From the NCBI RefSeq assembly GCF_030169785.1, contig NZ_CP125854.1:1426001-1490000 (forward strand): a stretch of DNA of 64,000 nucleotides. The letters run 5' to 3'. Positions 17,434 through 25,732 of the stretch are shown here, piece after piece. Position numbers and translations under genes: made by a program. Every line of letters begins with the position of its first letter. The first letter of the stretch is position 1. The DNA comes from Bdellovibrio sp. 22V. Its GTDB lineage: Bacteria; Bdellovibrionota; Bdellovibrionia; Bdellovibrionales; Bdellovibrionaceae. The notes under the pieces were generated by a model that was given only the letters and a program-made list of their open reading frames with translations, searched no databases and was not told where the DNA came from.

Positions 17434-20400
17434 ATGAATTTGATCGATCTTTCGATCCGCCGGCCCGTATTCGCATGGGTCCTCATGTTTGCCTTGATTG
17501 TTTTCGGTGCGATTTGCATGAACCGTATGGGCATCAGTCAACTCCCCGACGTCGACTTTCCCGTCGTCAGTGTGTCCGTAACTTATGAAGGCGCTGCCCC
17601 TGAAGTTGTTGAAGCCGAATTGATCGATCCGATTGAAGAACGCCTGCTTGCCATCGAAGGCATCAAAGAAATGCGTTCGTCAGCCCGACAAGGGTCGGGC
17701 TCAGTGACTCTCGAGTTCGACATCAACCGCAACGTCGACGTGGTTTTGCAAGAGGTCCAAACAGCCTTGGGGCAAATGCGCATGCCCCCGAATGTGGATC
17801 CCCCGACCATCCGCAAACAAAATCCCGAAGAAGATCCCATCATCATTATCACCGTTTTCGGTGAAGCTCCTTTGCGAGAAATGCTCAACTGGACTGAAAA
17901 CTATCTGCTTGATCAGATCCGCTTTCTTCCCGGTGTCGGCGAAGTCAGCATCGGCGGATTCAGTCAGCGCAATCTGCGCATCTGGCTTGATACGAAAAAA
18001 CTCGAAGCGCTTTATCTGACAGTGAACGACGTTGTCGAAGCTTTGAGTCAGCAACATTTGGAAAGCGCCGCAGGTCAATTCACTGAGGGCCAAAGAGAGT
18101 TGCGCGTACGCTGGCTTGGTGAAGCGACCAACGTCGATCAAGTCGGCGGCATTCAGATTCTTCGTCGTGGCGGCCAGCGCATTCACGACCGGCAAATTTA
18201 TATCCGCGATGTTGCCATCGTTGAGGACGGCCTTTCCGACATCCGCCGGGTCGCGCGGGTTGACGGCAAACAAGCGGTGTCGATGATCATCCGTAAACAG
18301 CGGGGCACCAACGAAGTGACCGTTGCCAAGACCGTCCACGATCAGTTCGACAAAATCAAAGACCGCTTTCCGCCGGGATTTAACTATCGCGTGAATGTGG
18401 ACTACACGCGTTCGACCGAAGCCACTGTTCATCTCACCATTGAAAAACTTTGGGTTGCGGCTTTGATCACGATCCTGGTGTGCTTCCTTTTCCTGGGAAG
18501 TATTCAAGCGGCAGTGAATATTCTTTTTTCGATCCCGACCTCTATCGTCGGTACGTTTATCATTCTTTATTTTTCCGGATTCACTTTAAATCTTTTCACC
18601 CTGTTGGCTTTGACTCTTTCGATTTCCATTGTGGTCGACGATGCGATTATGTTGCTTGAAAATATCGTGCGTCACTATCGCATGGGTAAGGGCTCCGCCA
18701 AAGCGGCTTCGGATGGATCTAAAGAAGTCCTGCCCGCGGCGATCGCGGCGACCTTAGCGGTTGTGGCCGTGTTTCTGCCCGTCGTTTTCATGGATGGTGT
18801 GATCGGAAAATTCTTCTTCCAGTTCGGCGTCACAATGAGTGCGGCGGTTTTGATCTCACTTCTTGAAGCGGTCACGATCACTCCGATGCGCGCGGCGGCT
18901 CTTTTGCGCAACGAACCGAAGATCTCAAAGCTTGAACATTTCTTGGATGTTTTGTTCGAGAAGCTTTCGCATCAGTATCAAAAAGTTTTGCATGGAACAC
19001 TTCGCTGGAAATATCTGATCGTCATTTCTTCGGCGATTTTCTTTGTTGTCTCATTGTTCCTAGTCACCAAAGTCCGTCAAGAGTTCGTACCAGCGCAAGA
19101 TCAAGACATCATCATCGTCAATGCGCAAACGCCCCCGGGAACTTCGTTAGAAGCCACGAGCCGCAAAGCCGAGGAAGTTGAAGAAGTCCTCAAGAAGAAT
19201 GATAACATTCTGGGCTTCATGGTTTCCGTCGGCGGAGGCGGCGGCGGTTCCAACGTGAATCAAGTCTTTATGCCCGTCACCTTAAAACCACGTGCCGAGC
19301 GCGAGAAAAATCACACGCAAATCATGAATGACCTGCGCGAACAATTCCGCAAGATAAAAGGTGTTCGCGTGACCATGCGGGATATCTCTGCACGGAATCT
19401 TGCTTCGGGCCGACAAAATCCTTTGGCGATCAACTTGCGCGGTCCGGATTTGAAGATTCTTTTGCAAAAATCCGAAGAGCTGATGGACCGTTTAGAGAAA
19501 GAAAAATTGGCTGTCGACTTGGATACGGATTTCCGAACCGGTATTCCTGAATTGGTCTTAACGCCAAATCGCAAAGCCATGGCCGATCGCGGTGTTTCTG
19601 TTGAAGACGTGGGACAGGTTCTGGCTGCTGGTGTCGGCGGTTTGCGCCAAGGCCGCTACACAGCCGACGGTCGTCGTTACGACATCCGCTTTAAAATTCT
19701 TGAAGAGCAAATTCGCACGCCCGAAGATTTTAAAAAACTCTACGTGCGCAATAACTTCGGGAACTTGATTCCCATGTCGCAACTCGTGAACATCAAAGAA
19801 GATGCCGCGATTCAAGGGATCAGCCGCGTGAATCGCCAAAGAGCGATCTCGGTCTTTGGCAACTTGGCTCCGGGACAATCGCAGGCATCCGTATTGGATC
19901 GCGCCAGCGCCATTGCTAAAGAAATTCTTCCTGTAGGTTACTCTTTCGCTTTAGAAGGAGCTTCTGCAGGATTTACTGAATCATTTAAGAGCCTTTATTC
20001 CGCCTTGATGGTGGGGATCTTGGTCGCTTACTTGATTTTAGCTATTCAGTTCAACTCGTTCATCCACCCTATTTCCGTTTTGGTGGCATTGCCATTCAGC
20101 GTGACGGGAGCATTGATCGCGCTTTGGATGTTCGATATTTCCTTGAACCTGTTTAGCTTCATCGGTTTGATCGTGTTAATGGGGATCGCCAAAAAGAATT
20201 CGATCTTGCTTGTGGAATTTACGAACCAATTCCGTCATCGCGGAGAAAAAGACATCAGCAAAGCTTTGCTAGAAGCCTGCCCGGTTCGTCTGCGCCCGAT
20301 TCTTATGACGTCGGTTGCAACGATCGCCGCAGCCCTGCCATTGGTTGTCGGCGGAGGCATCGGTTCTGAAACGCGCATCCCGATGGGTTTATCGATCATC

Positions 20401-20502
20401 GGCGGAACGATTGTCTCGACTTTGCTGACTCTGTTTGTGGTTCCCGCATTGTATTTGTTGTTGTCGCCGCTTGAAAGTAAGAAGAAAGCCCCAGAGCTTT
20501 AA
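17434..20502 (+). CDS. RND-family (AcrB/MexF-like) efflux permease
   Basis: Inner-membrane trimeric proton-driven exporter of the HAE1 group. 1022 residues is standard. Visible: N-terminal IRRPVFAWVLMFALIVFG, the TM4 proton-relay pair in SIVVDDAIMLLENI, the paired TM10 lysine in GIAKKNSILLVEF, and the C-terminal VSTLLTLFVVPALYLLL. Neither a membrane-fusion protein nor an outer-membrane channel gene is adjacent, so the partner must be elsewhere. Substrate unknown. Confidence 0.95.
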   Translation: MNLIDLSIRRPVFAWVLMFALIVFGAICMNRMGISQLPDVDFPVVSVSVTYEGAAPEVVEAELIDPIEERLLAIEGIKEMRSSARQGSGSVTLEFDINRNVDVVLQEVQTALGQMRMPPNVDPPTIRKQNPEEDPIIIITVFGEAPLREMLNWTENYLLDQIRFLPGVGEVSIGGFSQRNLRIWLDTKKLEALYLTVNDVVEALSQQHLESAAGQFTEGQRELRVRWLGEATNVDQVGGIQILRRGGQRIHDRQIYIRDVAIVEDGLSDIRRVARVDGKQAVSMIIRKQRGTNEVTVAKTVHDQFDKIKDRFPPGFNYRVNVDYTRSTEATVHLTIEKLWVAALITILVCFLFLGSIQAAVNILFSIPTSIVGTFIILYFSGFTLNLFTLLALTLSISIVVDDAIMLLENIVRHYRMGKGSAKAASDGSKEVLPAAIAATLAVVAVFLPVVFMDGVIGKFFFQFGVTMSAAVLISLLEAVTITPMRAAALLRNEPKISKLEHFLDVLFEKLSHQYQKVLHGTLRWKYLIVISSAIFFVVSLFLVTKVRQEFVPAQDQDIIIVNAQTPPGTSLEATSRKAEEVEEVLKKNDNILGFMVSVGGGGGGSNVNQVFMPVTLKPRAEREKNHTQIMNDLREQFRKIKGVRVTMRDISARNLASGRQNPLAINLRGPDLKILLQKSEELMDRLEKEKLAVDLDTDFRTGIPELVLTPNRKAMADRGVSVEDVGQVLAAGVGGLRQGRYTADGRRYDIRFKILEEQIRTPEDFKKLYVRNNFGNLIPMSQLVNIKEDAAIQGISRVNRQRAISVFGNLAPGQSQASVLDRASAIAKEILPVGYSFALEGASAGFTESFKSLYSALMVGILVAYLILAIQFNSFIHPISVLVALPFSVTGALIALWMFDISLNLFSFIGLIVLMGIAKKNSILLVEFTNQFRHRGEKDISKALLEACPVRLRPILMTSVATIAAALPLVVGGGIGSETRIPMGLSIIGGTIVSTLLTLFVVPALYLLLSPLESKKKAPEL

Positions 20503-20565
20503 AGCTTATTTTAAGGGAGCTTATTCAGACTGTTTTTTGATGAAATAGTTGGCTAAAATAGCTTT

Positions 20566-20943
20566 ATGTTAAAAGCGACAGCAAGAACGGTTTATTTTGT
20601 ATTCGGTTGGATTTTCCTGCTCTTGGGAGTGATTGGAGTTTTCCTGCCTCTTTTACCAACGACACCGTTTTTGCTTCTGACCGCTTTTTGTTTCGCGCGC
20701 AGCTCAGAGCGCTGGCATCAGTGGCTGCTGCGCCAACGCCATTTAGGTCCGTTCATTCTGGACTGGCAACGCCACGGCGTCATCCGCACCCGCGCAAAAA
20801 TAATGGCGACGCTTCTTATCGCGGCCTCGGTCGCTGGAGTTTTCCTGAATGAACGAATCTCCTCCCTAGGAAAAATCTCCGTCGCCGTCATCTGCGGCAG
20901 CGTCCTTGTGTTTTTGTGGTCGCGCCCCTCTTCCCCGTCTTGA
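20566..20943 (+). CDS. DUF454 (YbaN-family) small inner-membrane protein
   Basis: 125 residues with three or four hydrophobic spans. N-terminal FGWIFLLLGVIGVFLPLLPTTPFLLL, followed by FCFARSSERWHQWLLRQRHLGPFILDW, is the diagnostic DUF454 signature. Function unknown. It stands between the RND gene and a converging HNH gene with no clear operon partner. Confidence 0.92.
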   Translation: MLKATARTVYFVFGWIFLLLGVIGVFLPLLPTTPFLLLTAFCFARSSERWHQWLLRQRHLGPFILDWQRHGVIRTRAKIMATLLIAASVAGVFLNERISSLGKISVAVICGSVLVFLWSRPSSPS

Positions 20944-20976
20944 TTTTTTTAATTGATTTCTTCACCACGGATTTCT

Positions 20977-22002
20977 TCAATATCTCGATAATCCCCACTG
21001 TTTGGCTGCGAGCAAATTATGTGTTCGGCATAAGACTCTGAGATTTTCTCTAGAGTTGCTTCCGCCTTTTGCCAGTGGAACTTTATGGTCAATCTGAAGT
21101 TGATATTTTCCATCGCACTTCTTTCCGGTTTTAGGTTCTATATATTCGCAGCAGTGATGTGCATTTATTAGGAGCTCTCTTTTCATCTTGAGCTGGATAT
21201 ACTTGCGCTTCTGTGGTGACGCTGGGTTTCTTGTTAGCGCGGTTTTGTTCGTGGTTTGAGCTGATTTGTCGCTTTGTTCAGCTGTGACAATGGCGCGGCC
21301 GTCCTCCATCCGTGGAGGGCCTTTCTGTCGCGCTTCCTGCGCGCCAGAGGAAAGCATTTTCGGAGATTTTTGATTTGGGTTGGATTTTCCCAATTCCTTT
21401 TGGATGTGTTTCTTTGCAAGATGAGTGAACAAGTCGGCCCAGTTTCCTTCTGGGAGGACGTGGGATAAAAGGCTTTTTGCTTTCTCCAGTATTTCCATTT
21501 GATCTTCGCTGAACGTAATTTCGAGTCTTACGCTGTTGTCTTGTTGTGGCTTTCTGATCTCGTGAGTTTGGATAGGTTGATCAAATTCTTGCGCCAAGTA
21601 TTTTAAAGTTTCAAAACTCGACTTGTTTTGGATGTCTTCCAGAATTTGCTCTGTCTTTGCTGCTTCAACTCGATTTCCTATTTTAATTTCTTGTTTTATG
21701 CATTTTTGAACTTGAGTCAGCTGCGTGAGATTCAAAGAACCTTCTTCGAGTTTTTCTGCGACTGCCGGAACTTGTTTTAAAAGTCTCGCAGCTTGAAGTC
21801 TTCGATAGGCGCTGTCTTCGCCGTAACCGAGATGCTTAGTTAAATATTTAAACATAGAATCAAATCCCAACTCAGCAAACAGTCTGCGCGATTCGACTTC
21901 ATTTATGTGCCACAAAATCAAATGCGTGATTTTTCTTTCTGTGCGAGCCAGCTTTTCTAAACGATTTACTAATTCGACATTAGAAATTTTTGAAAGATCC
22001 AT
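20977..22002 (-). CDS. HNH endonuclease domain protein
   Basis: 341 residues. The N-terminal 160 residues are helical and charged, of the type seen with DUF222-like/REP HNH families (LARTERKITHLILWHINEVESRRLFAELG; GYGEDSAYRRLQAARLL). The C-terminus has a complete HNH finger: paired Cys (HHCCEY, KKCDG), then LQIDHKVPLAKGGSN, ENLRVLCRTHN. Such proteins are multicopy in Bdellovibrio (recalled). Start supported by AAGGAGC. Base composition around and upstream is more AT-rich than its neighbours, compatible with a mobile-like cargo gene; no element ends were seen. Confidence 0.9.
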   Translation of the reverse strand: MDLSKISNVELVNRLEKLARTERKITHLILWHINEVESRRLFAELGFDSMFKYLTKHLGYGEDSAYRRLQAARLLKQVPAVAEKLEEGSLNLTQLTQVQKCIKQEIKIGNRVEAAKTEQILEDIQNKSSFETLKYLAQEFDQPIQTHEIRKPQQDNSVRLEITFSEDQMEILEKAKSLLSHVLPEGNWADLFTHLAKKHIQKELGKSNPNQKSPKMLSSGAQEARQKGPPRMEDGRAIVTAEQSDKSAQTTNKTALTRNPASPQKRKYIQLKMKRELLINAHHCCEYIEPKTGKKCDGKYQLQIDHKVPLAKGGSNSRENLRVLCRTHNLLAAKQWGLSRY

Positions 22003-22625
22003 GTTTTGCTCCTTCTTTATTGTTCAGAAGATTGCGCCTCATAATCTACGAAGCCACGAACGAGTTTTTCATTCGTAAGAACCTTGTATCACATGTTTTA
22101 TTTTTCAATTTTTGAGATTTTTAAAATTTTGAAACGTTTCGAGAGAATCCATTATTATACCTTTAGGTACGCTTGATTACCCTCTACGCGAGAGAATTTT
22201 TCATTCGAAGGGCCGGCTATCTCTTTGCAAAAATCAATGCGCTGAAGGATTCCTCGCGCGAAGAAAACCTCGTCAACAATTTTCTAAAAAATTCTTTTCT
22301 CTTTACAGGAATTGCCTTTGCTATGTTCCTATATTACGCCTGTGTTTTATTGCCATTTTCTAGAACATCAATGTTCTGTTCTTAGAGAGACCTTGCGAGA
22401 AAAAAACAATACGTTAATAAAATTAATCGGCAATAGAAACGCTTAAGGTCACAATCACAACCGCGCTACCAAGAAATGAAGCGTCGAGCGCGCAAGAAGA
22501 AGACAGGGAACGTCACTTTCCTCTAAGTTCAACATTTCACTTTGAGACTGCCCTCGCCTGCTGCAATTCATTGCGGCTGGCTTGTCATGAAGATTGCTTT
22601 GCTTTCCTCTGTAGGAGGCGACTTC
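22003..22625. other. AT-rich intergenic region without a supported gene
   Basis: About 620 bases between the HNH gene and a small secreted protein gene. A 70-codon frame (22173-22385) starts at TTG without a ribosome site, and I do not accept it. A 10-bp palindrome GAAACGTTTC lies near 22131, and an ACGAA/TTCGT hairpin lies near 22055, both upstream of the HNH gene. No RNA family recognised. Confidence 0.5.
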
Positions 22626-23120
22626 ATGCGCTTAAATTTCTCAGTTTCGATTCTCATTTTGGGATTCTTTGTTTTGGGTTTGTCGCTCGCGCCTTCGCCG
22701 ATGACCGTGGAAAGAACTCCGCAAAGTGTCGCCAAATCTCCAGCGGGGATTTATTATCTGGTGAATGGGACGGACGGTTGCCCTGCGCAAGTGGAATGGG
22801 TGACTGAGTGCCAAGGTTTTTCTTTGAATACGCTTAACAGTTCTGCTTCGGCTTCACTTCTGGAAAGCCAAAACTTTTGCGATATCAACCGTGGGCCGAA
22901 AGTTTCACGTGAACCGATGGAGAGCGGGTATAAGCGCATACTCTCTGACGTCTCGAGCAAAGAAAATGTGATCCGCAAAACCAACACGACCGTGCTTGTC
23001 GATAAGAAACACTCCATCAGTCTTTTCCAAGAAGACATGGTGATTTTTGACGACACGGGAAAATTTCTTTGGGAACACAGTCAGAATAACAAAGGCCTTA
23101 GCTGCCTCTACTCACGCTAA
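22626..23120 (+). CDS. Small secreted or membrane-anchored protein of unknown function
   Basis: 164 residues. The N-terminus (MRLNFSVSILILGFFVLGLSLA) is a signal peptide or anchor. Five cysteines occur in the mature part (DGCPAQ, TECQG, FCDI, SCLY). I chose the ATG with AGGAGG nine bases upstream over an earlier in-frame ATG. Its 3' end faces the J-like gene with only four bases between. No family recognised. Confidence 0.65.
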   Translation: MRLNFSVSILILGFFVLGLSLAPSPMTVERTPQSVAKSPAGIYYLVNGTDGCPAQVEWVTECQGFSLNTLNSSASASLLESQNFCDINRGPKVSREPMESGYKRILSDVSSKENVIRKTNTTVLVDKKHSISLFQEDMVIFDDTGKFLWEHSQNNKGLSCLYSR

Positions 23121-23124
23121 AGAA

Positions 23125-23529
23125 CTAAGCACCCTTGTTGTTATTGAGAATGGCGTTGTAAGCCGTTTCCAAGAACTCCACCGACTCTTTGTCGGATCGA
23201 CGCAAGGCCGTTTGATACGCCTCGGTAACAAGTTTGATCGACGCCCCGGCCGGCACGCCCAAAACTTCATAGGCATCCCAACAATGACCATTGTAATTAA
23301 ACATCACATTTAGGTTCTTAGAGGCTTTATTTTGCAAATCAGGATGACGATGCAGAGCCACAACCTGCTGAGTCTTCTCAGGTTCGGCGTCTATCAGTGG
23401 CGGCGCGCTATCTTTTGCATTTAAATTGAGCTGCGTGGGACGAGTGCTTCCTCCCCGCGAAAGTAAATACCAAAAGATGAAAGCTCCCGCTCCCACTAAA
23501 TTCAATGTCAAAAAGTCTTGGCTATTCAT
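23125..23529 (-). CDS. Membrane-anchored J-domain-like protein lacking HPD
   Basis: 134 residues: N-terminal membrane span (about residues 8-23, LVGAGAFIFWYLLS), a variable linker, and a C-terminal segment HCWDAYEVLGVPAGASIKLVTEAYQTALRR that reads like helices I-II of a DnaJ domain. The HPD loop needed to stimulate Hsp70 is missing, so it would be a degenerate J-like domain that binds but does not activate. It diverges from mrp with only 50 bases between starts. Confidence 0.6.
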   Translation of the reverse strand: MNSQDFLTLNLVGAGAFIFWYLLSRGGSTRPTQLNLNAKDSAPPLIDAEPEKTQQVVALHRHPDLQNKASKNLNVMFNYNGHCWDAYEVLGVPAGASIKLVTEAYQTALRRSDKESVEFLETAYNAILNNNKGA

Positions 23530-23579
23530 CCAACTTCTATTATTCGTTGGAAGCCAAAATTTTTCAAGGAGTCCCATGC

Positions 23580-24374
23580 ATGGCAGCACCAAATCCGTTC
23601 GATAAGCAAACTGCGATTCCCGGAGTGAAACACATTATTGCCGTCAGTTCCGGTAAAGGGGGCGTCGGTAAAAGTACGGTGGCTACGAATCTTGCCATGG
23701 CGTTAGGTCGTAAAGCCAAAGTGGGTCTTTTGGATGCCGACATTTATGGCCCTTCCATTCCGCGTATGTTGGGAACACTTGGGCAGAAGCCTCAGATCAA
23801 TCCTGAGACAAACCAACTGGAACCAATCGTTCGTTACGGTATTAAACTGATGAGCATCGGTTTCTTGGTCGAAGAGGGGGCCGCTGTCGTTTGGCGTGGA
23901 CCTATGCTCTTTAAAGCGATGGATCAATTCCTTCGCGATGTGAACTGGGGCGAGTTGGATTACCTTCTTGTCGATCTTCCTCCAGGCACGGGCGACATTC
24001 AATTGACGTTGTCACAAAAAGTTCCCGTTGCAGGGGCCGTGGTTGTTTCCACTCCGCAAAACGTAGCTTTGCTTGACGTGAAAAAAGCCGTCGATATGTT
24101 CCAACGCGTGAATGTGCCTTTGCTCGGTATGATCGAAAATATGGCTTACATGATAAACCCGGTAAACGGTGAAAAAATGCAGCTCTTCCCTAAGGGAGAG
24201 ATGGATTCTTACGCCGCTTCGAAAGGCATTGCGAAGCTCGGTGAAGTTCCGTTCAATCCATCCGTGGGTCTTGCTTGCGAAGCAGGCATTCCAATCGTTG
24301 AGGCGAACACTAACGGCGCTGAAGCACAAGCCTTCATGCAAATCGCCGATCGCATTCGCACTATTCTTCCGTAG
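23580..24374 (+). CDS. apbC: Mrp/ApbC/NBP35-family iron-sulfur carrier P-loop ATPase
   Basis: 264 residues, the short form without the N-terminal DUF59 domain. Deviant Walker A GKGGVGKST, then DADIYGPSIPRMLG, the switch-like LVDLPPGTGDIQLTL and STPQNVALLDVKKAVDMF. The protein binds and transfers [4Fe-4S] clusters in the cytoplasm. The usual C-terminal CxxC is replaced by MIENMAYMIN without cysteines, so cluster binding by this copy is uncertain. AAGGAG lies eight bases before the chosen ATG. Confidence 0.92.
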   Translation: MAAPNPFDKQTAIPGVKHIIAVSSGKGGVGKSTVATNLAMALGRKAKVGLLDADIYGPSIPRMLGTLGQKPQINPETNQLEPIVRYGIKLMSIGFLVEEGAAVVWRGPMLFKAMDQFLRDVNWGELDYLLVDLPPGTGDIQLTLSQKVPVAGAVVVSTPQNVALLDVKKAVDMFQRVNVPLLGMIENMAYMINPVNGEKMQLFPKGEMDSYAASKGIAKLGEVPFNPSVGLACEAGIPIVEANTNGAEAQAFMQIADRIRTILP

Positions 24375-24412
24375 TGCGACGGCGGGAGTTCATGACCCTC
24401 AATTTGTTTTTC

Positions 24413-24439
24413 AAAAAGGACTCTGCGGAGTCCTTTTTT
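24413..24439 (+). terminator. Rho-independent terminator of mrp
   Basis: GGACTC-TGCG-GAGTCC stem followed by six T, 38 bases after the mrp stop; A-run on the left. Confidence 0.92.
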
Positions 24440-24545
24440 ATTTCTCTGCTTTCCTATTTCTTGTTTCATCCTCAAACAAAATTGAGCGCCTTTTCTCAGA
24501 GTGATTCGCAAATATGACGTATTTTGAGAATCGAATGTGGGGCTA

Positions 24546-24580
24546 TTGAAAATAAAACTTTGGTCGAGATATCCTGAAAG
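24546..24580 (+). promoter_or_regulatory. Candidate sigma-70-type promoter for a non-coding transcript
   Basis: TTGAAA at 24546 and TATCCT at 24570 separated by 18 bases, within a long region with no accepted gene. Points into the structured sequence that precedes the riboswitch. Confidence 0.4.
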
Positions 24581-24581
24581 A

Positions 24582-24810
24582 GTTGAAACCACATGGCTCG
24601 GGAGACTTACCTCGGGTAAGTGAAAGCTTTTAGGGCCAAGCTAAGGGAGGACGCGGATGAAAAATCGAATTCACGATCATCATGATGAACCACCAAAGTG
24701 ACGTGCGAATCACCAGGATTGCTACCAAGAGGTTCACGGTTCAGGCCTCTCTAAAAGAATGATGAACAAGGTTGGATCTTGAAGAATAACTCAAAGGAGG
24801 TTCCTAGGGT
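24582..24810 (+). ncRNA. Possible structured RNA or leader with a 14-codon ORF
   Basis: The stretch after the candidate promoter forms two adjacent hairpins, ACTTAC/GTAAGT (24605-24621) and AGCTT/AAGCT (24625-24642). Then AAGGGAGG is followed six bases later by an ATG (24657) opening a 14-codon frame, MKNRIHDHHDEPPK, ending at 24701. A further hairpin AGAGG/CCTCT lies about 60 bases on. No known RNA family was recognised (tmRNA, RNase P, SRP and 6S were considered). It could be a separate RNA or the leader of a longer transcript that runs into the riboswitch. Low certainty. Confidence 0.35.
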
Positions 24811-24835
24811 TATACTCGTTAGGATTTAGATCCTT

Positions 24836-24922
24836 CCTTTGCCTCAAGGCAAACCATCGGAAACGGTGGGACGCAAAGCTAGAGGGGTGTCGGTGCAAGC
24901 CACGCCAGCCAGCTGCCAAAGG
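24836..24922 (+). ncRNA. Cyclic di-GMP-I (GEMM-I) riboswitch aptamer, merRNA type
   Basis: The aptamer is recognisable by its core: GGCAAACC (24848-24855), GAAA tetraloop (24860-24863), and GGGACGCAAAGC (24868-24879). It is closed by a P1 helix pairing CCTTTG (24836-24841) with CAAAGG (24917-24922); P3 is the GGTGT/ACGCC arm. GEMM-I RNAs bind c-di-GMP. No plus-strand protein gene follows; a terminator ends the RNA about 115 bases later. This matches the very abundant stand-alone riboswitch RNA (merRNA) described in attack-phase B. bacteriovorus. A TATACT at 24811 is a plausible -10. The likely transcript is about 24823-25036. Confidence 0.92.
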
Positions 24923-24952
24923 TGAGTCACCTGAGGAATCAGAGGTGTGCAT

Positions 24953-24997
24953 ATGGAAGGAACAAATACATACAAGGATTGGTTTCATTCCCCTTAG
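24953..24997 (+). CDS. Tiny ORF inside the riboswitch transcript (14 codons)
   Basis: ATG at 24953 preceded by AGAGG seven bases upstream opens MEGTNTYKDWFHSP, and the stop codon's last base is the first base of the terminator stem. It is the only start codon with a Shine-Dalgarno-like sequence between aptamer and terminator, so it is the only candidate for a gene controlled by the riboswitch in cis. Coding is unproven; such a short frame can arise by chance. Confidence 0.3.
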   Translation: MEGTNTYKDWFHSP

Positions 24998-25037
24998 CTT
25001 GCGAGTTATCACTGAAGATTCCTCGCAAGCACTTTTT
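24997..25037 (+). terminator. Terminator of the riboswitch RNA
   Basis: GCTTGCGAG (24997-25005) pairs exactly with CTCGCAAGC (25022-25030), with a 16-base loop, followed by ACTTTTT. It sets the 3' end of the merRNA-like transcript. Confidence 0.85.
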
Positions 25038-25052
25038 AAAAGCCTGCGAAAG

Positions 25053-25075
25053 AAATCCCGACATCGGGATTTTTC
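25053..25075. terminator. Bidirectional terminator between riboswitch RNA and converging gene
   Basis: AAATCCCGA-CA-TCGGGATTT followed by TT on plus. On the minus strand it lies 16 bases beyond the stop of the small secreted protein gene, so it probably serves that gene. Confidence 0.75.
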
Positions 25076-25090
25076 TGTTTTTAAAGCGTT

Positions 25091-25504
25091 CTACTTTTTA
25101 AAATCAAAATCCATCAAGCAAGATTCCGCTTTATCGCCGCTACCATCTTGGTCGTCTTGCCCAGACCAATAATCACTCACTTCACAGCGGCCATTCTTAA
25201 ATACCGCCGAAGCGCCATAACAAGCAGACCCATCACAGAAAGTGAGATCTTCATTTTCGGGAGCTTCTCTATGGCGACAACCGTCGACAAGACTTTCTTG
25301 AAGGAACTTTTTAAAGTTGGCAACTTCCTCTTTCGCTTCTGGATAAGCAGCCACTTCTTTCGTGAACTCTTGCACCATGTACTTGCGCATCGCGATTGTA
25401 CATTGATATACAACGCCGTCGATGACTTCCACGTTTGTTCTTGTTTTTGCTTGAGCTGCGAAAGCTGCAACCACTGTCAACATTGCTACGATTAACATTT
25501 TCAT
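25091..25504 (-). CDS. Small Cys-containing secreted protein of unknown function
   Basis: 137 residues with signal peptide (MLIVAMLTVVAAFAAQA). Mature chain is acidic at its C-terminus (SGQDDQDGSGDKAES) and contains seven cysteines (YQCT, GCRH, FCDG, ACYG, RCEV, SCLM), suggesting a disulfide-rich periplasmic or exported protein. No family recognised. It converges on the riboswitch RNA. Confidence 0.75.
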   Translation of the reverse strand: MKMLIVAMLTVVAAFAAQAKTRTNVEVIDGVVYQCTIAMRKYMVQEFTKEVAAYPEAKEEVANFKKFLQESLVDGCRHREAPENEDLTFCDGSACYGASAVFKNGRCEVSDYWSGQDDQDGSGDKAESCLMDFDFKK

Positions 25505-25732
25505 AAAAAGTTCCTTTACTCTTTCTCTTTAGAAGAGAAGTTTAATTGTTTTTTGAAGGTCCTCTTCTTACTCAAAGAATGAAATATAAGTAAAATTCAT
25601 GCCGAGAAGTTTATTATGCATATGAGGCAGAACCCGGATTTTGTCACTATGAAAGGTTCTTAGACGCTCCTCTTACGTTAAAAGCAATAGGGTGACTCAC
25701 GGAAGGCCGCGGAATTGCTACTTTCCCAGGGT

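Noticed and set aside
17701-18507. 268-codon minus-strand frame
   Set aside because: Antisense of the RND pump; no homology seen.
20977-22002. Insertion sequence or mobile intron around the HNH gene
   Set aside because: No terminal inverted repeats, target duplications or reverse transcriptase seen.
22173-22385. 70-codon frame in the AT-rich gap
   Set aside because: TTG start, no ribosome site, no recognisable content.
24582-24810. tmRNA, RNase P, SRP or 6S RNA
   Set aside because: Diagnostic sequences of each were looked for and not found.
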